Source: Achromobacter animicus (GTDB lineage Bacteria > Pseudomonadota > Gammaproteobacteria > Burkholderiales > Burkholderiaceae_B). Taken from it: DNA of 64,000 nt. The stretch spans positions 620,001-684,000 of the forward strand of contig NZ_CADIJM010000003.1 of assembly GCF_902859585.1 (NCBI RefSeq). Reading direction: 5' to 3'. Numbering within the stretch: position 1 is the first letter of the stretch; every line of letters starts with the position of its first letter. The position numbers and the translations under genes are program-made. This document shows, piece by piece, positions 25,354 through 33,600 of this stretch. The notes below the pieces were generated by a model. The model did no database searches. It worked only from the letters and a program-made list of their open reading frames with translations, and had not been told where the DNA came from.

Positions 25354-26567
25354 CGCGCCCGCCTCCGCTTGACGGCATCCGCGTGCTGGACCTGTCGCGC
25401 ATCCTGGCCGGCCCGTGGTGCACGCAGAACCTGGCCGACCTGGGCGCCGACGTCATCAAGATCGAACGCCCGCGCGTCGGCGACGACACCCGCGCGTGGG
25501 GCCCGCCCTTTTTGAAGGACGGGGATGGCCAGGACACCAACGAATCGGCGTATTACCTTAGCGCCAACCGCAACAAGCGCTCGGTCGAGGCCGACATGGC
25601 CACGTCCGAAGGCGCGGCGCTGATTCGCGAACTGGCGGCGGTCAGCGACATTCTGGTCGAGAACTTCAAGGTGGGCGGACTGGCCAAGTACGGGCTGGAT
25701 TATGAAAGCCTGAAAGCCATCAACCCGCGCCTCATCTATTGCTCGGTCACCGGGTTCGGCCAGGATGGTCCGTTTGCGCAGCGGCCCGGCTACGACTTCA
25801 TGATCCAGGGCATGGGCGGGCTGATGAGCATCACGGGCGAGCGCGACGACCTGCCGGGCGGCGGGCCGCAGAAGGCGGGCGTGGCGGTCACCGACATCGT
25901 GACCGGCATGTACGCCACCGTAGCGGTGCTGGCGGCCCTGCAGGAGCGTCATCGCAGCGGTCAGGGCCAGCATCTGGACATTGCGCTGCTGGATAGCCAC
26001 GTGGCTCTGCTGGCAAACCAGAACTCCAATTACTTCAACTCGGGCGTGGCGCCCACCCGCGCCGGCAACGCGCACCAGAACGTGGTGCCGTATCAGGTGT
26101 TTGCCGCCAGCGACGGCCACCTGATCGTGGCCACGGGCAACGAATCGCAGTACCGCGCCTACTGCCGCGCCATCGGCGTTCCGGAGCTGGGCGACGATCC
26201 GCGCTTTGCGACCAACCGGCTGCGCGTCACCAACCGCGTGGAACTGATCGGCATCCTGACGGACATCATGCGCGAAGGCCGGCGTGATGACTGGATCGCC
26301 AAGCTGGAGGCGGTGGGCGTGCCGTGCGGGCCGATCAACGACATCGCTCAGGCGTTTGCGCACCCGCAGGCGCAGGCGCGGCAGCTGCGTCGCGACATGC
26401 CGCATCCGGCGGGCGGCGTGGCGCCCGTGACGGCCAGTCCGTTGCGGTTTTCGGACTCTCCCGTCGTGTACCGCCGCGCGCCACCGATGCTGGGCGAGCA
26501 TACCGAGGAAGTGCTGCGCGACGTGCTGAGCAAGTCGGCGGAGGCGATTGCGGCGTTTCGGAATTAG
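25350..26567 (+). CDS. CaiB/BaiF family CoA-transferase
   Basis: Family III CoA-transferase of 405 residues: LDGIRVLDLSRILAGPWCTQNLADLGADV, IKIERPRVGDDTR, and GVAVTDIVTGMYATVAVLAAL with the candidate catalytic Asp. It ends the SDR-MaoC-CoA-transferase operon. It is a distinct member from the one at 8269-9462, implying a second acid-activation route controlled by the second LysR. Confidence 0.9.
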   Translation: MTRPPPLDGIRVLDLSRILAGPWCTQNLADLGADVIKIERPRVGDDTRAWGPPFLKDGDGQDTNESAYYLSANRNKRSVEADMATSEGAALIRELAAVSDILVENFKVGGLAKYGLDYESLKAINPRLIYCSVTGFGQDGPFAQRPGYDFMIQGMGGLMSITGERDDLPGGGPQKAGVAVTDIVTGMYATVAVLAALQERHRSGQGQHLDIALLDSHVALLANQNSNYFNSGVAPTRAGNAHQNVVPYQVFAASDGHLIVATGNESQYRAYCRAIGVPELGDDPRFATNRLRVTNRVELIGILTDIMREGRRDDWIAKLEAVGVPCGPINDIAQAFAHPQAQARQLRRDMPHPAGGVAPVTASPLRFSDSPVVYRRAPPMLGEHTEEVLRDVLSKSAEAIAAFRN

Positions 26568-26626
26568 GCTGGGGGGAAGGCGCGGCAGAACGCTGCGGCG
26601 TCACCCCCGGGGCATCGCCGCGCGGC

Positions 26627-28924
26627 TCAGTGCATGCCGTCGAGCAGCCAGTGGCGCGTGTTGAACCAGCCTCGAAACACGCGCGCGCCTTGCGGGCCGG
26701 CGTCATGCTGCGGCAGCCGCTGGCCGCCTGCCGCCACGTGCAGGCCCCGAATCACGGGTTCGAAGCGATCGCGAAACGCCCTGCTCTGCGCCCGGAAATG
26801 CGCATCCATGGCGGCGATCGTCGCGGCCTGCGCCCCCTGCGGCAGCATCGACAGAAAGAACAGCACCTGCCGCCATGCGTAGGCGGTGTTCCGGGTCATC
26901 CGCACACACGCGTGCCAATCGTGGATCTTCATCTGATGGCGCGCGCAGATCCATTCGAAGCCGGCCATCGCCATGCGGCCGTACTGGTCACGCAGCCTGT
27001 CATCCAGCCCTGCGCCCTTCACCAGCACAGCAAGATTCTGCGTCGTCAGGATCTGCTGCTGCTCGATGACCATGCCGTTGGCGCCGACTTGGCCAAACCC
27101 GGGCTGCACGCCGGCGCGAGCGATGCACAGCCTGCCGAACGCATCGGCCTCGGCGTCCTCGCCGCGTGATTTGCGTGGCGTCGGCAGCGCCAGCACCTCG
27201 CGGGCGTCGATGTCGAAGTAGCGGGTGTACAGACAGTCGCCGAGCAGCGCCGCCGCGCATTGCGCCGCCTCCTGGAACTTGCGTCCGAATCGCCCCATGA
27301 AGATGTCCGCCGCCACCTCATCCACCAGCGGCAGCGACCATTGCGCGCGCTCGGCAAGCGCATGCAGTTCCTGCAGCAGCTTGTTCGGCACGGGCGCATG
27401 CGGAAATGACGCCAGCGCGAGTTCCGCGATTTCCGTCAGCGCGGCGCGCGCCGCGTCGGCGTCCTGCCGCGCGGGATGCCGCAGATTCTCCAGGGCAGCG
27501 ATCCAGGGCAACCGGTCGAACGAGGCCTGCCGTTCAAGATTGACCAGGAGTAGCGATCGGCGCCGGCGGAACGCGCGATAACAAGCGCTGTAGAGCGTGC
27601 GCAATGCCGCATCGTCGAAGCCGCCGCTTTGCAGACCCGACGTGATCTGCGGGGTCAGCGTCGCCAGGAAGTCCGACGAGGTGATCAGTTCCCGCGTCAC
27701 CAGGTCGGCCAGCGTGCCGCTCTGGCAGCGCTGCGCGCGCCGCGCGATGGGCGCCGGCACCTGCACGCCCGGCGGCATTTGGCGCGTTGCGGCTTCGTTC
27801 GCGCTCATCGGCGCCAGCACCGAGGCCAGGTCGCGCACGCCGGCCGTCGGCGGATGATTCCGCAAGCGAGCGGCCACCAGGCGCGCGATCTCATGGAATC
27901 CCACTGCGGAAACATCCTCGCGCTGACGTTGGCGCAGGGCCTCGTGCTCCGCTGACCCGGGCTCGCCATGCGCGGCCACGAAATCGCGGACGATGCGGCG
28001 TATGCGGCCGACCTGCCTGCCGGTCAGGCTGGCAGCGTCCTGCGCGCATTGCGCCAGGAGGCCGAAAAGTTCGCGCTTGTGGCGATGTCTGCGCGACGTG
28101 CCGATCGGCATCTGGCCACTGTCCTGGGCGGCGTTGATCTCGTTCTTCAGCGCCTGCGCGCGTTGACGCCAATCCTGCGGATAACGCCGGCACGGCCAAT
28201 CGTCTTCGACCGTTTCAAGGAACAGCGCGACGGTGCGGTCGTAAACGGGCAGCAGGTTCTGAACGGCCGCGCGCTGCGCCGCGATGCGCGGCTGCGCAGG
28301 CAAGCCGGACAATCGCGCGGCAACGTCGCCCGCCGTGCTGACATGAATGTCGGCGGCCGACGCGTCATCGGCCGAGCCGGGCTCGGGGAAGAATCGCAGC
28401 CGGTCGAAGAACGGCGCCACCACCGCGACCAGTTCCCGCGCGGCGTCGCCAAGCCCTTGACCCAACAGCCACGCCACCACGGCCAGCGCAGCTTCTTCCG
28501 GCACCTCGATGCGATAGTCGCCACGCGCCAGGCGGTCTTGCAGCTGCGCGACACCGGCCTCGCTGAGAAACCAGGCGTTCAGATCCCGCCGTTCGCTGCC
28601 CGGCGTGATGCCGGAAAGCGTCGCCGCCAATTCGCGCTCGTAGGGCGTCAGGGGTCCGCTGGCCAGCAGATCGCCCGTGGCAAAGCCGCCGGTGGCGACT
28701 TCCAGCGTCACCCAGTCGGGAATGCCGGGCAGCGGCGTGGCGGAACCATAGCTGGCCGAACCGTCCAGCGCATGCGCCAGCACCTGGCGCCAGCGTTCAA
28801 CGCGCACGGCCGCGCGCTCGCGCACGGCGGGGTCCGGGTGGGTCTCGAGGGTCAGGAAGGCTTTGGCGAGCATGGCCGCGGCATAGCCGCCACCCGCCCC
28901 GTGCGCATCCGGCGCGTCATCCAT
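26627..28924 (-). CDS. Large protein of unknown function (765 residues)
   Basis: I do not recognise this protein. It is 765 residues, predicted cytosolic (no signal peptide, no clear membrane segment) and Ala/Arg-rich, mostly alpha-helical by eye. A central segment has several Arg-His clusters (TSRRHRHKRELF, RAFRRRRSLLLVNLERQ). The C-terminal part has an aromatic-rich stretch (GFEWICARHQMKIHDWHACVRM) and a conserved-looking EQQQILTTQNLAVLV. It stands alone between a convergent CoA-transferase and a tRNA gene. Codon use is like the surrounding genome. No good ribosome site is seen before the ATG at 28924. Confidence 0.75.
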   Translation of the reverse strand: MDDAPDAHGAGGGYAAAMLAKAFLTLETHPDPAVRERAAVRVERWRQVLAHALDGSASYGSATPLPGIPDWVTLEVATGGFATGDLLASGPLTPYERELAATLSGITPGSERRDLNAWFLSEAGVAQLQDRLARGDYRIEVPEEAALAVVAWLLGQGLGDAARELVAVVAPFFDRLRFFPEPGSADDASAADIHVSTAGDVAARLSGLPAQPRIAAQRAAVQNLLPVYDRTVALFLETVEDDWPCRRYPQDWRQRAQALKNEINAAQDSGQMPIGTSRRHRHKRELFGLLAQCAQDAASLTGRQVGRIRRIVRDFVAAHGEPGSAEHEALRQRQREDVSAVGFHEIARLVAARLRNHPPTAGVRDLASVLAPMSANEAATRQMPPGVQVPAPIARRAQRCQSGTLADLVTRELITSSDFLATLTPQITSGLQSGGFDDAALRTLYSACYRAFRRRRSLLLVNLERQASFDRLPWIAALENLRHPARQDADAARAALTEIAELALASFPHAPVPNKLLQELHALAERAQWSLPLVDEVAADIFMGRFGRKFQEAAQCAAALLGDCLYTRYFDIDAREVLALPTPRKSRGEDAEADAFGRLCIARAGVQPGFGQVGANGMVIEQQQILTTQNLAVLVKGAGLDDRLRDQYGRMAMAGFEWICARHQMKIHDWHACVRMTRNTAYAWRQVLFFLSMLPQGAQAATIAAMDAHFRAQSRAFRDRFEPVIRGLHVAAGGQRLPQHDAGPQGARVFRGWFNTRHWLLDGMH

Positions 28925-28951
28925 GCTGCGTCGCTTGGAAAAGAGGAAGGG

Positions 28952-29023
28952 ATCCGGGAGCTGGATTCGAACCAGCGCCTATCCGGACTGGAGCCGAATG
29001 TTCTGCCGCTGAACTATCCCGGA
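28952..29023 (-). tRNA. tRNA with anticodon CCA (nominal tRNA-Trp), no encoded 3' CCA
   Basis: A full cloverleaf can be drawn. Acceptor tccggga/tcccgga has 7 perfect pairs; the D arm is gttc/gaac, the anticodon stem ttcgg/ccgga with loop ctccagt, the variable loop taggc and the T arm gctgg/ccagc with loop ttcgaat. The anticodon by position is CCA, decoding UGG. Oddities: G at position 37 instead of A, discriminator U, and the sequence continues ccc rather than cca. The acceptor is not like usual bacterial tRNA-Trp, so amino-acid identity is uncertain. Confidence 0.8.
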
Positions 29024-29079
29024 ACGACGGACGGAGTATATACATCGATTGCACCGCGCACCCGGCAAAAACACCCGTC

Positions 29080-29112
29080 AAAAAAATTGGCCGCTGATGT
29101 CAGCGGCCAATT
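29080..29112 (-). terminator. Rho-independent terminator of fumarase gene
   Basis: On the minus strand aattggccgctga pairs with tcagcggccaatt and is followed by a T7 run, 24 bases after the fumarase stop. The stem is 11-13 bp with a very small loop, so the closing pairs probably open. Confidence 0.85.
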
Positions 29113-29135
29113 CAGGCTTCATGCAGTCAAGGCGT

Positions 29136-30659
29136 TCAGGCAACGGCGACCGGGATCTTGCCGATCTTGGCCTGCCATTCCTTCGGGCCGGTCGTGTGGA
29201 CCGAGGTGCCCTGGGCGTCGACCGCCACCGTCACCGGCATGTCCTTCACGTCGAACTCATAGATGGCTTCCATGCCCAGGTCCGCAAAGCCCAGCACCTT
29301 GGCGCCGCGGATCGCCTTGGACACCAGGTAGGCAGCGCCGCCAACGGCCATCAGGTAGGCCGAGCCGTGCTTCTTGATGGCTTCGATGGCGACGGGGCCG
29401 CGCTCGGACTTGCCGATCATCGAGATCAGGCCTGTCTTCTCGAGCATCATGTCCGTGAACTTGTCCATGCGCGTGGCGGTGGTGGGGCCTGCCGGGCCGA
29501 CCACTTCATCGCCCACCGGATCCACCGGACCCACGTAGTAGATGACGCGGTTGGTGAAGTCCACGGGCAGCGGTTCGCCCTTGGCCAGCATGTCCTGGAT
29601 GCGCTTGTGCGCGGCGTCGCGGCCGGTGAGCATCTTGCCCGACAACAGCAGCGTCTGGCCCGGCTTCCAGCTGGCGACTTCTTCCTTGGTCAGCGTGTTC
29701 AGGTCGACCTGCTTGGACTTGTTGTAGTCCGGCGCCCAGTGCACTTCGGGCCATTCGGACAGCGACGGCGGATCCAGGCGCGCGGGGCCCGAGCCGTCCA
29801 GCTCGAAGTGCGCATGGCGCGTGGCCGCGCAGTTCGGGATCATGGCGACGGGCTTGGAGGCCGCGTGCGTCGGGAAGGTGCTGATCTTGACGTCCAGCAC
29901 GGTCGTCAGGCCGCCCAGGCCCTGGGCGCCGATGCCCAGCGCGTTGACCTTTTCGTAGAGCTCGATGCGCAGCTCTTCCAGCTTGTTCTGCGGGCCGCGG
30001 GCCAGCAGTTCATACATGTCGATGTCTTCCATCAGCGACTGCTTGGCCATCAGCATGGCCTTTTCGGCCGTGCCGCCAACGCCGATGCCCAGCATGCCGG
30101 GCGGGCACCAGCCGGCGCCCATCGACGGAACGGTCTTGAGCACCCAGTCCACCAGCGAATCGCTGGGGTTCAACATGGCGAACTTGGTCTTGTTCTCGGA
30201 ACCGCCACCCTTCGAGGCGATCTGCACGTCGACCTTGTCACCCTGGACAAGCTCGACGTGCAGGATACAGGGCGTGTTGTCGCGCGTGTTCTTGCGCGCA
30301 AAGAGCGGATCGTCCAGCACGGAGGCGCGCAGCGGATTGTCCGGATTCAGATAGCCGCGGCGCACGCCTTCGTCACAGAGCTCCTGCAGGGTGCGCTTGG
30401 TGTCAAAGCGCACGCTCATGCCGATCTTCAGGAAGACGTTGACGATGCCGGTGTCCTGGCACAGCGGACGCTTGCCCTCGGCGCACATGCGCGAGTTGGT
30501 CAGGATCTGCGCCATCGCATCGCGCGCGGCCGGGCTTTCCTCGCGCTCGTAGGCGCGCGCCAGGTGGCGGATGTAATCGACGGGGTGGTAATAGCTGATG
30601 AACTGGATGCCATCGGCTATCGACTGGATCAAGTCTTCTTCTTTAATGATGACGGACAT
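29136..30659 (-). CDS. fumA: Class I (iron-sulfur) fumarate hydratase
   Basis: Interconverts fumarate and malate in the TCA cycle using a 4Fe-4S cluster. The 507-residue protein joins the alpha-like region (MCAEGKRPLCQDTGIVNVFL, AGWCPPGMLGIGVGGTAEKAM, CAATRHAHFELDG) to the beta-like region (GKMLTGRDAAHKR, YYVGPVDPVGDEVVGPAGPTTATRMD). Cysteines fit cluster ligands. The first 70 bp are duplicated at 40126-40195: a genomic island has inserted exactly at the start codon end, so the promoter and leader in front of this copy come from the island. An AAAGGGA site precedes the ATG. Confidence 0.95.
   Translation of the reverse strand: MSVIIKEEDLIQSIADGIQFISYYHPVDYIRHLARAYEREESPAARDAMAQILTNSRMCAEGKRPLCQDTGIVNVFLKIGMSVRFDTKRTLQELCDEGVRRGYLNPDNPLRASVLDDPLFARKNTRDNTPCILHVELVQGDKVDVQIASKGGGSENKTKFAMLNPSDSLVDWVLKTVPSMGAGWCPPGMLGIGVGGTAEKAMLMAKQSLMEDIDMYELLARGPQNKLEELRIELYEKVNALGIGAQGLGGLTTVLDVKISTFPTHAASKPVAMIPNCAATRHAHFELDGSGPARLDPPSLSEWPEVHWAPDYNKSKQVDLNTLTKEEVASWKPGQTLLLSGKMLTGRDAAHKRIQDMLAKGEPLPVDFTNRVIYYVGPVDPVGDEVVGPAGPTTATRMDKFTDMMLEKTGLISMIGKSERGPVAIEAIKKHGSAYLMAVGGAAYLVSKAIRGAKVLGFADLGMEAIYEFDVKDMPVTVAVDAQGTSVHTTGPKEWQAKIGKIPVAVA
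30590..30659 (-). repeat. Left attachment repeat (first 70 bp of intact fumA)
   Basis: Identical over all 70 bases to 40126-40195; the match breaks at 30589 (t versus g) and 30660 (t versus g). It begins with the fumA start codon on the minus strand and covers 23 codons. It acts as one hybrid attachment site of the island while staying coding. Confidence 0.92.
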
Positions 30660-30758
30660 TAAATTCCCTTTAAAAACAATAGCCTACAAATTTTTTTGAA
30701 GCTGATCGCGCAGCGTGCAATGCGGCAATTTGATCGTCGAAATGCCCAAAAACGACCC

Positions 30759-30803
30759 AAATCCTACGCAAATCCTACGCAAGTTTTTTTTTGCGTAGGA
30801 TTT
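30759..30803. repeat. Clustered 12-13 bp repeats near the left island end (putative integrase arm sites)
   Basis: Two direct copies of aaatcctacgca (30759-30770 and 30770-30782) are followed by the inverted copy ttgcgtaggattt (30791-30803). The last two form a perfect 13-bp hairpin with loop gttttttt. A related cctacgca lies near the other island end at 40065-40072. Their position about 100 bp inside the island suggests arm-type integrase sites; a terminator pointing away from fumA is an alternative reading. Confidence 0.6.
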
Positions 30804-30998
30804 GGCGGAAACCCGCGTGGATAAAGGCTTTCCAGCCAGTTGCACATATGCCGCTGCCTACGTATTCGGGGCACATTTTACGCCTCAAAAAATGTTGCGG
30901 CTTGGCACACAATCGCCCCTCGCCTCATATTGTTCTTTGAACCTGCCACCGCCTTCATAGACTTTGTATGACCACGTCTCGGTCAACGGGAGAAGCAT

Positions 30999-31097
30999 AT
31001 GGCATTGGTAAAACGGGGTTCAGTGCGGCACTGGCGAGAAACAATCAGGGGACGCATTCATGCGAGGAGCACAAAGACCGATGAGGTGTGGCAATAG
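30999..31097 (+). pseudogene. Remnant N-terminus of a tyrosine-type integrase
   Basis: The ATG at 30999, preceded by a GGGAGAAG ribosome-like site, opens a 32-codon frame. Its start MALVKRGSVRHWRETIRGR and following RSTKTDE resemble the arm-binding N-terminus of phage-type integrases. It stops at a TAG at 31095. No catalytic domain was found downstream, so the gene is a truncated relic. Location beside the left attachment repeat is where an integrase would be expected. Confidence 0.5.
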
Positions 31098-31718
31098 ACT
31101 TAGCGCTAACAGAAATATCTCTGGATATGGATGGCGATAGTAGAGGAGAGTGCTTGGGGTAACAGTAAGATCAGAAATTCCCTAGAGGAGTTTACGACTT
31201 CTTCAATCTTATGATTCATAAAGGACACCGCAAGTACTACAGCACACCTCGAGTAGTCTTGTAGATGCGAAGCAGATAAGTAGTTACGAAGTGGTGTCCT
31301 GAAGCGAAGCGCAAGGCGCTACAACTTACCCATTATTTCAAGAATGATGCCAAGGATTATTTGATGGCAGGCTCGACCTACGAGTGGCTTCACTCGAAAA
31401 GCCTTCCCGAACCGCCCTTCCCCACTTCGTGGAGTTCTGGCTCCTTCGCTGTCGCTCATACACCAGAACTGGCCGACTTCGCCACTGGACTTCGTTCCTC
31501 AGCCCAGATGGCTCGTCAGCCGTGATTTCATCACCTAATTCTGGTTGACTTCGTCGCTCCTGATCCCGCGGAAGCCAGACACTCGCGGTGCGTCAGAGCT
31601 GCTCGGGCCCCGAGGCCAAAATATGGAGCGCGCTTAGCAGACACGCCCACAATTTATGAAGGCCACGCAATTTGCAACCTCGACGGGAAGGAAAGCCACG
31701 TGCGCAGCACAATCGCGA
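31098..31718. other. Non-coding island segment with inverted repeats
   Basis: The 621 bases between the integrase relic and the TIR partner gene have no convincing gene. They contain hairpins cgagtg-gctt-cactcg at 31381-31396 and agttctgg/ccagaact at 31433-31470, and a repeated acttcg motif at 31424-31555. A short segment near 31310-31400 could be more degraded coding DNA. The TIR operon terminator should lie here, but no U-tailed stem was seen. Confidence 0.4.
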
Positions 31719-32549
31719 TCAGATTGCGCCAAAGCGCTGGAGAAGCTCCAATTGCTTCTGAAGCTTGTCAATATCCAGGCTCGAGTCGAGTGTGACACTC
31801 ACGTTGAATACCGCTCGCGGCCCCTGCGCGACCTCTTCCTTCACCCCAGGTGACTTGATTGCGCCGGCAACGTCAGGGTTGTCCTTCGGCGAAGCACCGT
31901 CCTTCAGATCAGTACCGTTCCTCATTGCGCTGAGATCTTCGAGCTCAGAACTATCGTCTGACAAGTCTGATTCAGCGTCTTCAGCATGCACTACTGGCGG
32001 CTGCGCTGCGACGTCACTGGATGCGAGGTGTACGACCTGATCCCCGTCCATAGAGACTAGCTCGGCGGTAACCATCCCACTCAAGTACAAATCAACGCAT
32101 GCGGCCGTTTCGTCCGGATGCACCTTAAGGTCGGCAGCTCGCTGCTTTAATTTCGCCTTGGAAACGGTGTCTCCGTGAAAGGTGTCGAACAATTTCTTAA
32201 AGATCGTGGGTCTCAGCACCGCCTCACGGTATAGCGCAAGCAATTCTTCGGGTGGCGCCGCAGATATCTTCTTTGCGAGGGCATCGGCAGAAAAATTCGT
32301 CTTGGCATCACCTTTGAGAAAGCCGTACTGCTTGAGCGCGGACATACGAACCCGACCAATGCCTCCCTTTGATCCGACGACACCCGATAGGATCACGTCT
32401 TGCGGCTGCGGAGCCGTGTGGGTTTTGCTAACCAATTTGCGGGCATAACCGATGCATCGCTCAGCGCCACGCGCGGAAAAACGCTCCCACCTTTCCGCCC
32501 TCCCTTGGGCATCTGCCGCACCTTCTTCTCCGGTGTTGTGTTCATACAT
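31719..32549 (-). CDS. TIR-associated partner protein of unknown function
   Basis: A 276-residue soluble protein. The first 150 residues hold a basic helical region and a segment reading GGIGRVRMSALKQYGFLKGD, then LLALYREAVLRPTIFKKLFDTF and KLKQRAADLKVHPDETAACVDLYL, which looks like tandem winged-helix units of the DUF5343 type. A middle acidic linker (DAESDLSDDSSELEDL) follows, and the C-terminus ends in a predicted helix LDIDKLQKQLELLQRF. Its start overlaps the TIR gene stop by 8 bp and has GAAAGGAA upstream, so the two are translationally coupled. Function unknown; likely regulator, sensor or partner of the TIR effector. Confidence 0.75.
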   Translation of the reverse strand: MYEHNTGEEGAADAQGRAERWERFSARGAERCIGYARKLVSKTHTAPQPQDVILSGVVGSKGGIGRVRMSALKQYGFLKGDAKTNFSADALAKKISAAPPEELLALYREAVLRPTIFKKLFDTFHGDTVSKAKLKQRAADLKVHPDETAACVDLYLSGMVTAELVSMDGDQVVHLASSDVAAQPPVVHAEDAESDLSDDSSELEDLSAMRNGTDLKDGASPKDNPDVAGAIKSPGVKEEVAQGPRAVFNVSVTLDSSLDIDKLQKQLELLQRFGAI

Positions 32550-33489
32550 TTCCTTTCAGAGCGCTAAGCAGTTCGTCTAGGCCGGCCTTGTACGATTTGG
32601 AGAAGTCGGCGTACTTTTTGTCGCTAATGATCAGGGGCATCGGCGTGTCATCTAGCTTCAGCGGCATGATGTGAACGTTGCGCCGCTGCACTTCCGTCAT
32701 GAGTGCATGGTTCAATTCTTTTTGCACCCATGCCGAGCCGCTCGACTTCTCGCTCATGCCGATCAAGAAGTAATCGGACTCTGCCAAGCCTTGTGCAATC
32801 TTCTCGGGAATTGAGTCACCAACGCGAATTCGCTGTTCATCGAGCCAGACGCTGATTCCATTTGCGGTGAGGTCAGCCGCAAGCTGGCGAATAAACGCCT
32901 TATCAGCTGAGCTGTGAGACAAAAACGCGACTCTCTGATCCTTGTGTTCAATGTGCCGGCGCTCCTTCTTGCTCTCTGCGGCGTCAACCAAGTCCTCTGC
33001 GACGAGGCTGGGCTGCAATGCGCCTAGCGACTGCGCCCATTCAACAAGTGGGTTTAGATCCGCCGAATTGTACGGAACGATGCCTGCCACCGTGGCAGCT
33101 TTTCGCAGCGCCACCTCCATCTTGTCACCAAGCCTCAGAAATTGCCTTACGCCTGTCAATAGCGGCAATCGAACAAGCGCTTCCTTCACCACCGCCTGCT
33201 TTTGTTCCTGCGAGCCTTTGTAGGGATAGGGATGCACCAAGACATATCCCGACGCCACCAGATCAATTAGATCAATCTGAGTCGCGTTTTTCAGCAGTTT
33301 TCCGGCGGTGCGCGGATCAATTCCTGCGAACTGTGCGATTTGCCCGCCATTCGGCGCATCCAGCCACGCGATGGCGTCCAGTACAGAAAATAGCGAGTCA
33401 AGCTTTACCGGCTCAAAGCGCTGTGAGTTTGATGTGCCAAGAAGGCGCTTTTTGGGGGGTGCCTTCTTGGCTGCCGTTTTTACGACCAT
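32542..33489 (-). CDS. TIR-domain protein with N-terminal winged-helix-like region
   Basis: A 315-residue protein. Residues 31-160 look like winged-helix sensor sequence (LFSVLDAIAWLDAPNGGQIAQFAGI, then VASGYVLVHPYP). Residues 186-310 are a TIR domain: RVAFLSHSSADKAFIRQLAADL, ISVWLDEQRIRVGDSI, SDYFLIGMSEKSSGSAWVQKEL. Glu258 in WVQKEL is at the NADase catalytic position. The ATG at 33489 has AGAGG 8 bases upstream and is preferred to the TTG at 33510. Bacterial TIR proteins commonly deplete NAD during phage infection; defence is inferred from domain and island context. Confidence 0.88.
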   Translation of the reverse strand: MVVKTAAKKAPPKKRLLGTSNSQRFEPVKLDSLFSVLDAIAWLDAPNGGQIAQFAGIDPRTAGKLLKNATQIDLIDLVASGYVLVHPYPYKGSQEQKQAVVKEALVRLPLLTGVRQFLRLGDKMEVALRKAATVAGIVPYNSADLNPLVEWAQSLGALQPSLVAEDLVDAAESKKERRHIEHKDQRVAFLSHSSADKAFIRQLAADLTANGISVWLDEQRIRVGDSIPEKIAQGLAESDYFLIGMSEKSSGSAWVQKELNHALMTEVQRRNVHIMPLKLDDTPMPLIISDKKYADFSKSYKAGLDELLSALKGNV

Positions 33490-33600
33490 TCCGATTGCCT
33501 CTAACGTCAATGGATTAAGCGTCGCTCAAAGGATTGCAACATTCTACCGCGTGCTTTTTTCAATTCCATACACCGCTGCTTGCGCATTACTATGATGCTA

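Noticed and set aside
28952-29023. The tRNA gene as the island attachment site
   Set aside because: The 70-bp repeats match fumA, not the tRNA, and the tRNA lies outside the repeated interval.
31380-31620. Retron-type RNA next to the TIR genes
   Set aside because: No reverse transcriptase is present in the island, so a retron cannot be supported.
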